From the NCBI GenBank assembly GCA_943788645.1, contig CALSRC010000004.1, positions 155,811-219,810 of the forward strand: 64,000 nt of DNA, read 5' to 3'. The stretch's first letter is position 1. Every line of letters starts with the position of its first letter. Below are positions 50,801-58,910 of this stretch, piece after piece. The notes under the pieces were generated by a model. It made no database searches. It was not told where the DNA came from and worked only from the letters and a program-made list of their open reading frames with translations. This DNA comes from UA16 sp002292325. GTDB lineage: Bacteria; Bacteroidota; Bacteroidia; Flavobacteriales_D; Sanyastnellaceae. A program made the position numbers and the translations under genes.

Positions 50801-52338
50801 AAATCTGCGACCAGTATGAAGTGACGGGCTGCCAAGACGCGAGTGCTTGCAACTACGACTCGTCTGCAACGGATGAAGGTTACTGTGATTATGCAGACGC
50901 GGGTTACGATTGTGCTGGCAACTGCGTGAACGATGCCGATCAAGATGGCATTTGCGACGAGTTTGAAGTAGCGGGCTGCACAAACAGTTCAGCGTGCAAC
51001 TTTGATGCAGACGCAACAGACGACGACGGCTCCTGCACATATGCTGAGAGCGGCTTCGATTGCGATGGCGACTGCCTTGTAGATTCTGACGGTGACCAAA
51101 TCTGCGACCAGGATGAAGTGACGGGCTGCCAAGACGCGAGCGCTTGCAACTACGACTCGTCTGCAACGGATGAAGGTTACTGTGATTATGCAGACGCGGG
51201 TTACGATTGCGCTGGCAACTGCGTGAACGATGCCGATCAAGATGGCATCTGCGACGAGTTTGAAGTAGCGGGCTGCACGAACAGTTCAGCGTGCAACTTT
51301 GATGCAGACGCAACAGACGACGACGGCTCCTGCACATATGCTGAGAGCGGCTTCGACTGCGATGGCGACTGCCTTGTAGATTCTGACGGTGACCAAATCT
51401 GCGACCAGGATGAAGTGACGGGCTGCCAAGACGCGAGCGCTTGCAACTACGACTCGTCTGCAACGGATGAAGGTTACTGTGATTATGCAGACGCGGGTTA
51501 CGATTGCGCTGGCAACTGCGTGAACGATGCCGATCAAGATGGCATCTGCGACGAGTTTGAAGTAGCGGGCTGCACGAACAGTTCAGCGTGCAACTTTGAT
51601 GCAGACGCAACAGACGACGACGGCTCTTGCACATATGCGGAGAGCGGATTCGACTGCGATGGCAATTGCTTATTCGACGAGGATGACGATGAAATCTGCG
51701 ACCAGGATGAAGTGACGGGCTGCCAAGACGCGAGTGCTTGCAACTACGACTCGTCTGCAACGGATGAAGGTTACTGTGATTATGCAGACGCGGGTTACGA
51801 TTGCGCTGGCAACTGCGTGAACGATGCCGATCAAGATGGCATTTGCGACGAGTTTGAAGTAGCGGGCTGCACCAACAGTTCAGCGTGCAACTTTGATGCA
51901 GACGCAACAGACGACGACGGCTCTTGCACGTATGCGGAGAGCGGCTTCGATTGCGATGGCGACTGCCTTGTAGATTCTGACGGTGACCAAATCTGCGACC
52001 AGGATGAAGTGACGGGCTGCCAAGACGCGAGCGCTTGCAACTACGACTCTTCTGCAACGGATGAAGGTTACTGTGATTATGCCGACGCGGGTTACGATTG
52101 CGATGGCAACTGCGTGAACGATGCAGACGGTGATGGGGTATGCGATGAAAACGAGGTCAGCGGATGTACGGATGAAGAAGCCGTTAACTACCAGCCACTC
52201 GCAACGAACAGTTCAGATAATTGTTTGTATCCAGAGGACTTCGAGCCAGATTGCCTCTTTGACTACTCAGGTGATGATTATGTAGGTACAGCAGATTTGC
52301 TTCTATTCTTGGCCAACATTGGCACATCATGTGATTGA
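44815..52338 (+). CDS. Giant Cys/Asp-rich secreted repeat protein (2507 residues)
   Basis: Signal peptide MRILKTLLAGLVLMLTVNTA ending NSQ. Residues about 24-220 form a beta-rich domain (VEEHSTGIVDGITSFRMYA; GINPAFIGFFPTIAADSW) that recurs twice more inside two 457-residue copies. Between and after these domains come tens of Cys-rich units of the type GC-T/M-D-x-x-ACNYDxxAT-x-DDGSC, plus ECGECGGDGI...GACDCDGNV strings. From residue about 1678 on, eight 99-residue units follow, each with EF-hand-like loops such as DADQDGICDEFEV (D1, D3, D5, D9, E12). The end is DYVGTADLLLFLANIGTSCD, a dockerin-like terminal seen in marine Bacteroidota surface proteins; no YPNP sorting domain is present. Inferred as a calcium-binding, disulphide-rich surface or matrix protein. 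Exact function unknown. Confidence 0.9.
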   Translation: MRILKTLLAGLVLMLTVNTANSQYNLIVEEHSTGIVDGITSFRMYAELVNSDDFVSSVFGNDNSPLNISTSTSFYNDEYGAAVATGINPAFIGFFPTIAADSWVTIGIESQNVGEEVAITTVESPLQPWIATMAFGSAIDGEDIIIDDETGGAWFVLNNTPNGLPDENNRVLLAQFSTDGTLFGTVNVQIFENGVGSATIYQTFNFEGVGTFSAGGTVTDVPGCMDSTACNYDPDATQDDGSCAVEDECGECGGDGIAEGACDCDGNVLDECGECGGDGIEEGACDCDGNVLDECGDCGGDGIEEGACDCDGNFPATFYDCFGECLTDTDGDGTCDEFEVSGCTDDLACNYSSFATDDDGSCDYCSCGGGGGGESSGYTLTVEEYSSGIVDGMVSYRIYVDLLNADDFMSSVFGNDVDPLSISTDDGFYNDPLGASLASGINPAFIGFFPTIAADSWITIGIDSQNVGDEVAIGTVEDSSQPFVPAFASGSAIDGQDILMNTSTGGAWYVLNNTPNGVPDENGRVLVMQLTTSGGLSGTLNAQIFENGDGSSDLRKTFIFDGVGTFTADGEGDGTGGNACGCTDDSATNYDPSADYDDGSCEFGVSGCTDETACNYDSTATEDDGSCAVEDECGECGGDGIAEGACDCDGNVLDALGVCGGSCTADVNDNGICDDAETLGCMDSTACNYDPDATQDDGSCAVEDECGECGGDGIAEGACDCDGNVLDECGECGGDGIEEGACDCDGNVLDECGDCGGDGIEEGACDCDGNFPATFYDCFGECLTDTDGDGTCDEFEVSGCTDDLACNYSSFATDDDGSCDYCSCGGGGGGESSGYTLTVEEYSSGIVDGMVSYRIYVDLLNADDFMSSVFGNDVDPLSISTDDGFYNDPLGASLASGINPAFIGFFPTIAADSWITIGIDSQNVGDEVAIGTVEDSSQPFVPAFASGSAIDGQDILMNTSTGGAWYVLNNTPNGVPDENGRVLVMQLTTSGGLSGTLNAQIFENGDGSSDIRKTFIFDGVGTFTADGEGDGTGGNACGCTDDSATNYDPSADYDDGSCEFGVSGCTDETACNYDSTATEDDGSCAVEDECGECGGDGIAEGACDCDGNVLDALGVCGGSCTADVNDNGICDDAETLGCMDSTACNYDPDATQDDGSCAVEDECGECGGDGIAEGACDCDGNVPDACGNCGETGILGCGITQACNFDPAASCFDNDLCEFESCAGCLDEDACNYDGDAIFPGLCEYPEIAYQDCDGNCLPEFDANENGICDPEEVPGCMDENAVNFNPEANVDNGTCLIINVGCGNPAACNYDPLVTVNAAGLCDFPETIFQDCDGNCFNDTDGDGVCDEMEIAGCTVPGPGYSPWATDDDGSCPVGGCTIPSPVFACNYDPDADFLIITDCTTPPCTGNIEGSPTPEGMLSPGCTDSFACNFDPLATEDDNSCEYTTCLGCTDAEACNYDAEAVYNDGSCEYASCAIPGCMNSNACNYDDQATENDGSCEYSSCLGCTDPSADNYDPTATLDDGSCTTLGCNIETACNYDETATAYDGSCEFTTCQGCMNAAACDYDPGATIAGTCDYLTCAGCTDSTADNFDEAATQDDGSCIYTGCAISFACNYDPQVNNPDVSSCEFADYALDCAGNCVNDADGDGLCDEFEVGGCTDSCACNYDSSSTDDDGSCTYAESGFDCDGNCLFDEDNDQICDQDEVTGCQDASACNYDSSATDEGYCDYADAGYDCAGNCVNDADQDGICDEFEVAGCTNSSACNFDADATDDDGSCTYAESGFDCDGDCLVDSDGDQICDQDEVTGCQDASACNYDSSATDEGYCDYADAGYDCAGNCVNDADQDGICDEFEVAGCTNSSACNFDADATDDDGSCTYAESGFDCDGDCLVDSDGDQICDQDEVTGCQDASACNYDSSATDEGYCDYADAGYDCAGNCVNDADQDGICDEFEVAGCTNSSACNFDADATDDDGSCTYAESGFDCDGNCLFDEDDDEICDQYEVTGCQDASACNYDSSATDEGYCDYADAGYDCAGNCVNDADQDGICDEFEVAGCTNSSACNFDADATDDDGSCTYAESGFDCDGDCLVDSDGDQICDQDEVTGCQDASACNYDSSATDEGYCDYADAGYDCAGNCVNDADQDGICDEFEVAGCTNSSACNFDADATDDDGSCTYAESGFDCDGDCLVDSDGDQICDQDEVTGCQDASACNYDSSATDEGYCDYADAGYDCAGNCVNDADQDGICDEFEVAGCTNSSACNFDADATDDDGSCTYAESGFDCDGNCLFDEDDDEICDQDEVTGCQDASACNYDSSATDEGYCDYADAGYDCAGNCVNDADQDGICDEFEVAGCTNSSACNFDADATDDDGSCTYAESGFDCDGDCLVDSDGDQICDQDEVTGCQDASACNYDSSATDEGYCDYADAGYDCDGNCVNDADGDGVCDENEVSGCTDEEAVNYQPLATNSSDNCLYPEDFEPDCLFDYSGDDYVGTADLLLFLANIGTSCD
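45481..48222 (+). repeat. Two tandem 1371-bp near-identical copies within the giant gene
   Basis: Copy 1 is 45481-46851 and copy 2 is 46852-48222, with a partial third copy of about 135 bases from 48223. Comparison by eye finds only about a handful of base differences, one changing Leu to Ile (near 46470 versus 47841). Each copy encodes 457 residues: Cys-rich units, a (GGC)6 glycine linker (45916-45933; 47287-47304), one beta-rich domain and more Cys-rich units. The period is a multiple of three so the reading frame is kept. Confidence 0.95.
49846..52221 (+). repeat. Eight tandem 297-bp units with a three-unit higher order
   Basis: Unit starts lie at 49846, 50143, 50440, 50737, 51034, 51331, 51628 and 51925, each beginning at the codons for CTYAESGFDCDG. 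Each unit encodes 99 residues with two Cys-rich motifs and two calcium-loop-like segments. Units 1, 4 and 7 carry the variant NCLFDEDxD, the others DCLVDSDGD, so the array has an 891-bp (three-unit) superperiod. The last unit diverges in its second half. Confidence 0.95.
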
Positions 52339-52357
52339 TTGATTGACATAAGAACAG

Positions 52358-52393
52358 AGCCCCTCGTTTTGTGGAAAAAACGAGGGGCTTTTT
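52358..52393 (+). terminator. Strong rho-independent terminator of the giant gene
   Basis: A 13-bp perfect inverted repeat (AGCCCCTCGTTTT / AAAACGAGGGGCT) with loop GTGGAA and a following T5. It starts 20 bases after the stop and separates the giant gene from parE. Confidence 0.9.
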
Positions 52394-52432
52394 GTTCGTG
52401 CCCTGTCCTGATAAACCCTAATTTCGCTGGCT

Positions 52433-54286
52433 ATGGCGGGACAAGAGCAGGTTTCATACACAGAGGATAACATTCGTTCACTGGACTGGAAGGAGCACAT
52501 CCGAATGCGTCCGGGAATGTACATAGGTAAATTGGGTGACGGCCAATCTGCTGATGACGGTATCTACGTGCTTTTGAAGGAAATCATTGACAATTGCATC
52601 GATGAACATGCCATGGGCCATGGCAAGAGTGTACGGATTCACATCCGTGAGGGCGAAGTGAAAGTGAGGGATTTTGGTCGTGGAATACCCTTGGGAAAAG
52701 TGGTTGATGTAGTATCCAAAATCAATACAGGAGGTAAATACGATTCACGTGCTTTCAAGAAGTCAGTGGGGCTCAATGGAGTAGGAGCGAAAGCCGTGAA
52801 CGCGCTTTCTGTGGATTTTGTAGTGGAGAGTTTCCGTGAGGGACAAGCGAAGCGCGCAGATTTCACACGTGGAGAATTGACGAATGACGCGAAATTGGCC
52901 GCAACGGAGGAACGGAATGGTACGTTGATTTCTTTTCGGCCTGATACCGAGGTTTTCAAGGCCTACAGCTACCGAATGGAGCATGTGGAACGGCTGCTCT
53001 GGAATTATGCTTACTTGAATACCAACTTGGCACTTTACCTCAACGGTGAGAAATTCAAAAGTGACAATGGGCTCAAAGACCTGTTAAACAATAATTTAGG
53101 TACAGACCCTAGGTATCCGATCATCCATCTCGTAGGAGAAGATATCGAAGTCGCAGTTGCCCACACGGATGCATACGGTGAAGATTACCAAAGCTTTGTC
53201 AATGGTCAGTTCACGCCACAGGGAGGTACACACCAATCAGCCTTTCGCGAAGCCTACGTCCGTGTGGTTCGAGATTTTTTTGGAAAGGACTATGATTCAG
53301 CGGACATACGCAGCGGAATTTCAGCAGCTTTTGCCATTAAAGTCGAAGAGCCGGTTTTTGAGTCTCAGACCAAAACAAAACTTGGTTCCGCTGACATGGG
53401 ACCGAATCGTCCGACCCTGAAGACTTTTGTCTACGATTTCATGAAGCGTGAGCTGGACAATTTCTTGCATCGGAACCCAGACTCCGCGCAACTCCTCCAA
53501 GGGCGCATCTTGCAAAGTGAAAGGGAGCGCAAGGATTTGGCTGGAATCAAGAAGTTAGCCCGTGAACGGGCAAAGAAATCCAATGTTCACAATAAAAAAT
53601 TGAGGGATTGTCGGATTCATCTGGGAGATAGTAAAAAGGAAAGAAACGGAGAATCTACGCTTTTCATTACGGAGGGTGATTCAGCTTCAGGATCAATAAC
53701 CAAGGCACGAGATGTCCAGACACAGGCGGTGTTTAGCCTGAAGGGCAAACCATTGAATTGTTTTGGCCTCACCAAGAAAGTGGTTTATGAAAACGAGGAA
53801 TTCAACTTACTTCAAGCCGCTTTAAACATAGAAGATGGTTTAGATAATTTACGCTACAACAATGTGGTGATTGCGACGGATGCGGATGTCGATGGCATGC
53901 ACATCCGGCTGCTGCTCATCACTTTCTTTTTGCAGTTCTTTCCTGACTTGGTCAAACGCGGACACTTATATGTGCTGCAAACTCCTTTGTTTCGGGTCAG
54001 GAATAAAAAGGAAACATCGTATTGTTACAGTGAAACGGAAAAGCAAGATGCCCTCAAAGCACTTGGAGCTAAATCAGAGATTACGCGTTTCAAGGGGCTC
54101 GGAGAAATCAGTCCGGATGAATTCAGCCATTTCATCGGAGAAGACATCCGCCTTGATCCAGTGGTGATTGGAAAGGAGAGTCGCATAAAGGAAATGATGA
54201 CCTTTTTCATGGGGAAGAACACCCCGGACCGACAGAGCTTCATCATAGAAAACCTGCGTGTCGAGAAAGATTTGTTAGAAGAATGA
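52433..54286 (+). CDS. parE: Type IIA DNA topoisomerase subunit B (topoisomerase IV ParE)
   Basis: 617 residues, the length of ParE in this phylum (GyrB is longer). GHKL ATPase motifs: LLKEIIDNCIDEHAMG with the ATP-binding Asn/Asp, VRDFGRGIP, and NGVGAKAVNALS. The Toprim part has FITEGDSASGSI and TDADVDGMHIRLLL. It forms the heterotetramer with the next gene's product to decatenate chromosomes. Its stop overlaps the parC start by 4 bases. Confidence 0.95.
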   Translation: MAGQEQVSYTEDNIRSLDWKEHIRMRPGMYIGKLGDGQSADDGIYVLLKEIIDNCIDEHAMGHGKSVRIHIREGEVKVRDFGRGIPLGKVVDVVSKINTGGKYDSRAFKKSVGLNGVGAKAVNALSVDFVVESFREGQAKRADFTRGELTNDAKLAATEERNGTLISFRPDTEVFKAYSYRMEHVERLLWNYAYLNTNLALYLNGEKFKSDNGLKDLLNNNLGTDPRYPIIHLVGEDIEVAVAHTDAYGEDYQSFVNGQFTPQGGTHQSAFREAYVRVVRDFFGKDYDSADIRSGISAAFAIKVEEPVFESQTKTKLGSADMGPNRPTLKTFVYDFMKRELDNFLHRNPDSAQLLQGRILQSERERKDLAGIKKLARERAKKSNVHNKKLRDCRIHLGDSKKERNGESTLFITEGDSASGSITKARDVQTQAVFSLKGKPLNCFGLTKKVVYENEEFNLLQAALNIEDGLDNLRYNNVVIATDADVDGMHIRLLLITFFLQFFPDLVKRGHLYVLQTPLFRVRNKKETSYCYSETEKQDALKALGAKSEITRFKGLGEISPDEFSHFIGEDIRLDPVVIGKESRIKEMMTFFMGKNTPDRQSFIIENLRVEKDLLEE

Positions 54287-57039
54287 GCGAAGAATTGACC
54301 CCGTTGAATCCGGATGAGAACGATGCTGCAAACGATTCTCTAGGAGCTCCTGAAGAAGGTTTAGAGCGTGTCATTCAGGTGTCTGGGATGTACAATAATT
54401 ACTTCCTTGATTATGCCTCCTACGTCATTTTGGAGCGGGCAGTTCCGCACCAGGATGATGGTTTGAAGCCCGTGCAGCGTCGCATTTTGCATAGTCTGGA
54501 CGAAATGGATGATGGGCGATTCCATAAGGTGGCGAACGTCATCGGGAACACCATGAAATTTCACCCGCATGGGGACGCTTCCATCGGAGATGCATTGGTG
54601 CAAATAGGGCAGAAAGACTTGTTGCTGGATTGCCAAGGCAACTGGGGAAATATCCTCACAGGAGATCGAGCGGCCGCGCCTCGTTACATCGAAGTGCGAT
54701 TAAGCAAGCTCGGGAAGGAGGTACTCTTCAATCCCAAAACGACGACTTGGTTGATGAGTTATGATGGCCGGAACAAGGAACCAGAAACCTTGCCTGTCAA
54801 GTTTCCTTTGCTCCTCGCTTCAGGAGTGGAAGGCATTGCCGTGGGGCTCGCATGTAAGACGCTGCCGCATAACTTTTTGGAGTTGATTGATGCCAGCATT
54901 TCTTCCCTTCAGGGAAAAAGTTTCAAGCTGTATCCAGATTTCCCGACGGGCGGCACCGCCGATGTAGAAAATTACAATGACGGATTGCGGGGGGGGAAAG
55001 TTCGTGTTCGTGGCAGGATTGAAAAGGAAGATAACAAGACCCTCGTGATACGGGAGTTGCCTTTTGGCGTGACGACGAGTTCGCTGATTGAAAGCATTCT
55101 TAAAGCCAATGACAAAGGCAAGATTAAGATCAAGCGGGTAGAGGACAATACGGCCAACGAGGTTGAAATCGTAGTACATCTCGCTAATAACGTGAGTCCC
55201 GATAAGATGATTGGCGCATTGTATGCGTTTACGGATTGCGAGGTCTCGATCTCACCAAACTCCACCGTCATACTGAATGACAAGCCTCAGTTTTTGGGTG
55301 TGACTGAGCTGCTCAAGATTTCTACAGAACGAACCAAGCAATTGCTTCAGTTGGAGTTGGAAATAGAGCTGGGGGAGTTGCAAGAAAAATGGCATTTTGC
55401 CTCTTTGGAAAAAATCTTCATTGAGAACCGAGTTTACCGCGATATAGAGGAATGCGAGACGTGGGAAGAGATTCTGAAGACCATCCACATTGGCCTAAAA
55501 CCGCATACCGCTCATTTATTGCGGGAGGTGACCGATGAGGATGTGACGCGTTTGACAGAAATTCGGATCAAGCGGATCTCTAAATTTGATGGGTTTAAAG
55601 CGGATCGTCTCATTGAGGGACTGGTAGGCGACATCAGTCAGGTGAAGCACCACTTAGATCATTTGACTGAATATGCCGTCGAGTGGTTCAAAATGCTCAA
55701 AAAGAAATACGGGGAAGGCCGAGAGCGCAAGACACAATTGCGTTCGTTTGAATCCATATCTCGATCTGCCGTGGCTGTGGCAAATGTGAAACTCTATGCC
55801 CAAATGGAAGAGGGATTCGTGGGGCATGGATTGAAAAGGGGTGAAGGGGAATTGGTTTGTGAGTGCAGTGACATAGATGACATCATCGTGATCCGCAAAG
55901 ACGGTGTCTTGCAGGTGAGCAAAGTCAGTCAAAAGGCATTCTTTGGCAAAGACATCCTTCACGTCGGTGTTTGGAAGAGGGGAGACGAGCGCACCGTTTA
56001 CAATTGCATCTACCTCGATGGCGCGACGGGACGAAGCCTAGTCAAACGCTTCAACGTGCCGGCGATTACCCGGGACAGGGAGTACAACATTACGAAGGGG
56101 ACACCCAAATCAAGGCTTCTTTATTTCACCGCGAACCCGAATGGTGAGGCAGAAATCGTCACCGTTTTCTTGCGAAATAGCGCGCGATTGAAGAAATTGA
56201 AATTCGATTTGGACTTTACGGAAATGTCCATTCGAGGCAGAGGAGCAGGAGGGAACCTGGTTTCCAAAAACCCCATCCGCAAAATTGAAATGACCGAAGA
56301 AGGAGTATCCACCTTGGGTGCACGAAAGGTCTGGTACGATGAAACAGTGCGCACACTCAATGCCGACGGAAGGGGTGAATTGTTGGGTGAATTCATGGCG
56401 GATGATCGCATCGTGGTCTTTCTTTCTTCGGGAGAATACTTGTTTACGAGCTTTGACCTGAGCACGCGATTTGATGATAAGATGATTCACCTTGAAAAGT
56501 GGCATCCTAAGCGTCCTGTGTCCGTGGTTTATTTCGAAGGGGAAAAGGAAGAATGGTATGTCAAGCGGTTTTATGCTGAGCTGGTGCAGAAACCTTTTTC
56601 ATTCATTGGCGACCATGAAGGCTCTCGACTCGGTGTGCTTTCCACGGCTCATCACCCCATGGTTAGAATTCGATTTAATCGTCGATTTAAGGAGACAAGA
56701 GACCGCGAAGATGAGGTTTTTGATGCGTCGGGTTTTATAGCCATCAAGGGCGCACGTGCCATCGGAAATAAATTGAGCGCCATGCCGGTTACGGAAGTCC
56801 AATTGGACGCTTTGGATGAACAAAAAGAGGCGGATGCCCAAAAGAAATGGTTGTCAGAGGTGATGCCGGCATCAGCCCCAAAAGAAGATATGTTGGAAAA
56901 ACCGCTCGATGCGGGAGCCCAGACTTCGGATCAAAAGGATGAACCAGCTCCCCCTTCTGCTCATTCCGGGCTAGAGAATAAAGAGAAAGGATCATCTGAA
57001 GACGAGGATGGAGGTCCGCTGCAACCTACGCTTTTCTGA
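54283..57039 (+). CDS. parC: Type IIA DNA topoisomerase subunit A (topoisomerase IV ParC)
   Basis: 918 residues. The breakage-reunion domain contains LKPVQRRILHSL, FHPHGDASIGDALV and the active-site Tyr at about residue 135 in RAAAPRYIEVRL. The C-terminal region carries the beta-pinwheel strands (ECSDIDDIIVIRKDG, RGRGAGGNLVSKN-like) followed by a Pro/Glu/Asp-rich tail of about 80 residues of low complexity. Coupled to parE by a 4-base overlap. Confidence 0.95.
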   Translation: MSEELTPLNPDENDAANDSLGAPEEGLERVIQVSGMYNNYFLDYASYVILERAVPHQDDGLKPVQRRILHSLDEMDDGRFHKVANVIGNTMKFHPHGDASIGDALVQIGQKDLLLDCQGNWGNILTGDRAAAPRYIEVRLSKLGKEVLFNPKTTTWLMSYDGRNKEPETLPVKFPLLLASGVEGIAVGLACKTLPHNFLELIDASISSLQGKSFKLYPDFPTGGTADVENYNDGLRGGKVRVRGRIEKEDNKTLVIRELPFGVTTSSLIESILKANDKGKIKIKRVEDNTANEVEIVVHLANNVSPDKMIGALYAFTDCEVSISPNSTVILNDKPQFLGVTELLKISTERTKQLLQLELEIELGELQEKWHFASLEKIFIENRVYRDIEECETWEEILKTIHIGLKPHTAHLLREVTDEDVTRLTEIRIKRISKFDGFKADRLIEGLVGDISQVKHHLDHLTEYAVEWFKMLKKKYGEGRERKTQLRSFESISRSAVAVANVKLYAQMEEGFVGHGLKRGEGELVCECSDIDDIIVIRKDGVLQVSKVSQKAFFGKDILHVGVWKRGDERTVYNCIYLDGATGRSLVKRFNVPAITRDREYNITKGTPKSRLLYFTANPNGEAEIVTVFLRNSARLKKLKFDLDFTEMSIRGRGAGGNLVSKNPIRKIEMTEEGVSTLGARKVWYDETVRTLNADGRGELLGEFMADDRIVVFLSSGEYLFTSFDLSTRFDDKMIHLEKWHPKRPVSVVYFEGEKEEWYVKRFYAELVQKPFSFIGDHEGSRLGVLSTAHHPMVRIRFNRRFKETRDREDEVFDASGFIAIKGARAIGNKLSAMPVTEVQLDALDEQKEADAQKKWLSEVMPASAPKEDMLEKPLDAGAQTSDQKDEPAPPSAHSGLENKEKGSSEDEDGGPLQPTLF

Positions 57040-57054
57040 AATCAAATACGGCAC

Positions 57055-58533
57055 ATGAAGAATTTAAACTCAACGGCACTGCGCTTCAAAGGAGGTCAAT
57101 CAATTTTAAGGGGCTTTATTCTTTCTATTGGCATTTCGGTGATGGTGGCTTGTGGCGGTTTGCCTACAAACGATTCCACAACGGAGGCGAATACCGTTGG
57201 CCAAGGCTTGGAGGAGGATGCGCTGGTGCATCCAAAGTGGTCCACCAATGCCACCATTTATGAGGTAAATGTGAGGCAGCATACGCCGGAAGGAACGTTT
57301 CTGGCTTTGATAGAGGACTTCCCACGGCTCAAGGCTCTGGGGGTGGATATTTTGTGGTTGATGCCCATCCATCCCATTGGGGAGGTCAACCGTAAAGGCG
57401 GTGAGAACAAAGACAATTACATGGTTTCTCCTGGTTCTTCCAGTTTAGGTAGCCCGTACAGTGTCAAAGATTACTATGCCGTTCATCCCGACTTTGGGAC
57501 GAAAGAAGACTTGAAAAAGCTCACATCCGCTGCGCACGAATTGGGCATGAAAGTTATTCTTGATTGGGTTGCTAACCATACGGCCTTCGATAGCGAATGG
57601 ACGAGCTCTCATCTTGAGTATTTTCTACTGGATAATGCAGGGAATTTGCAACCTCCTTCGGGCACGGATTGGTGGGATGTGACTCAATTGGATTGGGCCA
57701 ATGGTAAACAAACGGGTTTGTATGATGCGATGGCTGATGCCTTGGAGTTTTGGGTACGGGAATGTGATATAGATGGCTACCGGTGCGATGTTGCCGAAAA
57801 GGTCCCCACTGATTTTTGGGAAAAAGCCCGGAGACAAATGGAACGGGTCAACCCGGAAATCTTTATGCTCGCTGAAGCTGAAGTGCCAGAACATCACCTC
57901 CGTGCATTCGATATGTCCTATGGCTGGGAAATGCACCACATCATGAATCAAGTTGCCAAAGGCGAATGGTCGGTGGATTCGATCATGGCAGCCGTTCCTC
58001 GACAGCTCGAACGATTTGGCCCAGATGCGTACCGCATGATGTTCATAACGAACCATGACGAAAACAGTTGGAATGGAACGATTCAGGAACGGATGGGCCC
58101 CAACGGTGATGCCATGGCAGTGCTTTCAGGCACGTTGATGGGAATGCCGCTGGTCTACAGTGGGCAAGAAGCCGCCAATTCAAAGCGATTGCGCTTTTTT
58201 GAAAAAGACACGGTGGATTGGGGAGGGTATGACAAGACAGATTTATACCAAACGATCAATGAATTGCATCACCGTCATCCAGCGTTGTGGAATGGTGCGG
58301 TGGGCGCACAGCCAGCGTTTTATACCATCGATTCAGACGACGCAATGGCTTGGAAGCGCAAAGTTGAATCAAATGAGGTGATCACAGCTGTGAATCTCTC
58401 AAGTGAACCCATTACGATGGAGCTTGAATTGGATGCTACTTACCGAACTGAATGGGGCGGCATGGATGCGGAGATGTTCGTAGAAATTCCAGCTCATAGC
58501 GCAGGTGTTTGGTCAAAAGGCTCAGAACAATGA
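57055..58533 (+). CDS. GH13 alpha-amylase-family lipoprotein
   Basis: 492 residues. Signal peptide with lipobox (ISVMVAC, Cys near residue 33), so it is envelope-anchored. The TIM barrel shows all four GH13 regions: DWVANHTAFDS (I), IDGYRCDVAEKVP (II, nucleophile Asp), MLAEAEVPEH (III, acid/base Glu), FITNHDENSWNG (IV, transition-state Asp). Alpha-glucan hydrolysis is the likely activity; the exact specificity is not readable. It lies 15 bases after parC and overlaps mgsA. Confidence 0.9.
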   Translation: MKNLNSTALRFKGGQSILRGFILSIGISVMVACGGLPTNDSTTEANTVGQGLEEDALVHPKWSTNATIYEVNVRQHTPEGTFLALIEDFPRLKALGVDILWLMPIHPIGEVNRKGGENKDNYMVSPGSSSLGSPYSVKDYYAVHPDFGTKEDLKKLTSAAHELGMKVILDWVANHTAFDSEWTSSHLEYFLLDNAGNLQPPSGTDWWDVTQLDWANGKQTGLYDAMADALEFWVRECDIDGYRCDVAEKVPTDFWEKARRQMERVNPEIFMLAEAEVPEHHLRAFDMSYGWEMHHIMNQVAKGEWSVDSIMAAVPRQLERFGPDAYRMMFITNHDENSWNGTIQERMGPNGDAMAVLSGTLMGMPLVYSGQEAANSKRLRFFEKDTVDWGGYDKTDLYQTINELHHRHPALWNGAVGAQPAFYTIDSDDAMAWKRKVESNEVITAVNLSSEPITMELELDATYRTEWGGMDAEMFVEIPAHSAGVWSKGSEQ

Positions 58534-58910
58534 ATCGCCCGACGGTTGCACTCATTGCGCACGATGGAAAAAAGGATGCGCTCGTCGAATTCGTCCAAGC
58601 CAATCAACCTTGGTTTGAGAAGTTCGATTTGATTGGCACGGGCACAACTGGAGGGCGCATCGCCTCCCTTGGTATTCAAATCGAATGCTTGGCAAGCGGT
58701 CCCTTAGGCGGAGATGCACAAATTGCTTCGCGCATTACAGAGAACCGAGTTCAAGCGGTGATCTTTTTTAGGGATCCGATGGGCAAACATCCGCATGAGC
58801 CGGACATCAACATGCTGCTCCGGCAATGTGACGTCCACAATGTTCCATTGGCCACGAATTATGCTACTGCAAGCCTGCTTATCGGCCGCAGCGCTCTAGT
58901 AAGCGAATGA
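58530..58910 (+). CDS. mgsA: Methylglyoxal synthase
   Basis: 126 residues from ATG 58530, which overlaps the amylase stop as ATGA. MgsA converts dihydroxyacetone phosphate to methylglyoxal and phosphate, relieving sugar-phosphate build-up. Family marks: VALIAHDGKKDALVEF, GTGTTGGRI (phosphate binding), ASGPLGGDAQIASRI and VIFFRDPMGKHPHEPDI with the catalytic Asp. It is linked here to a glucan hydrolase gene upstream and prmC downstream. Confidence 0.95.
   Translation: MNRPTVALIAHDGKKDALVEFVQANQPWFEKFDLIGTGTTGGRIASLGIQIECLASGPLGGDAQIASRITENRVQAVIFFRDPMGKHPHEPDINMLLRQCDVHNVPLATNYATASLLIGRSALVSE

Noticed and set aside
49673..52057. 794-residue ORF on the minus strand, rich in Arg, Ser, His and Leu
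   Set aside because: It lies wholly antisense to the repeat array of the giant gene; its length is only a consequence of the in-frame 297-bp repetition, and its composition is that of complemented Cys/Asp codons.
49846..52221. Regular direct repeats that could suggest a CRISPR array
   Set aside because: Units are 297 bp, coding and contiguous without unique spacers, and no cas genes are present.
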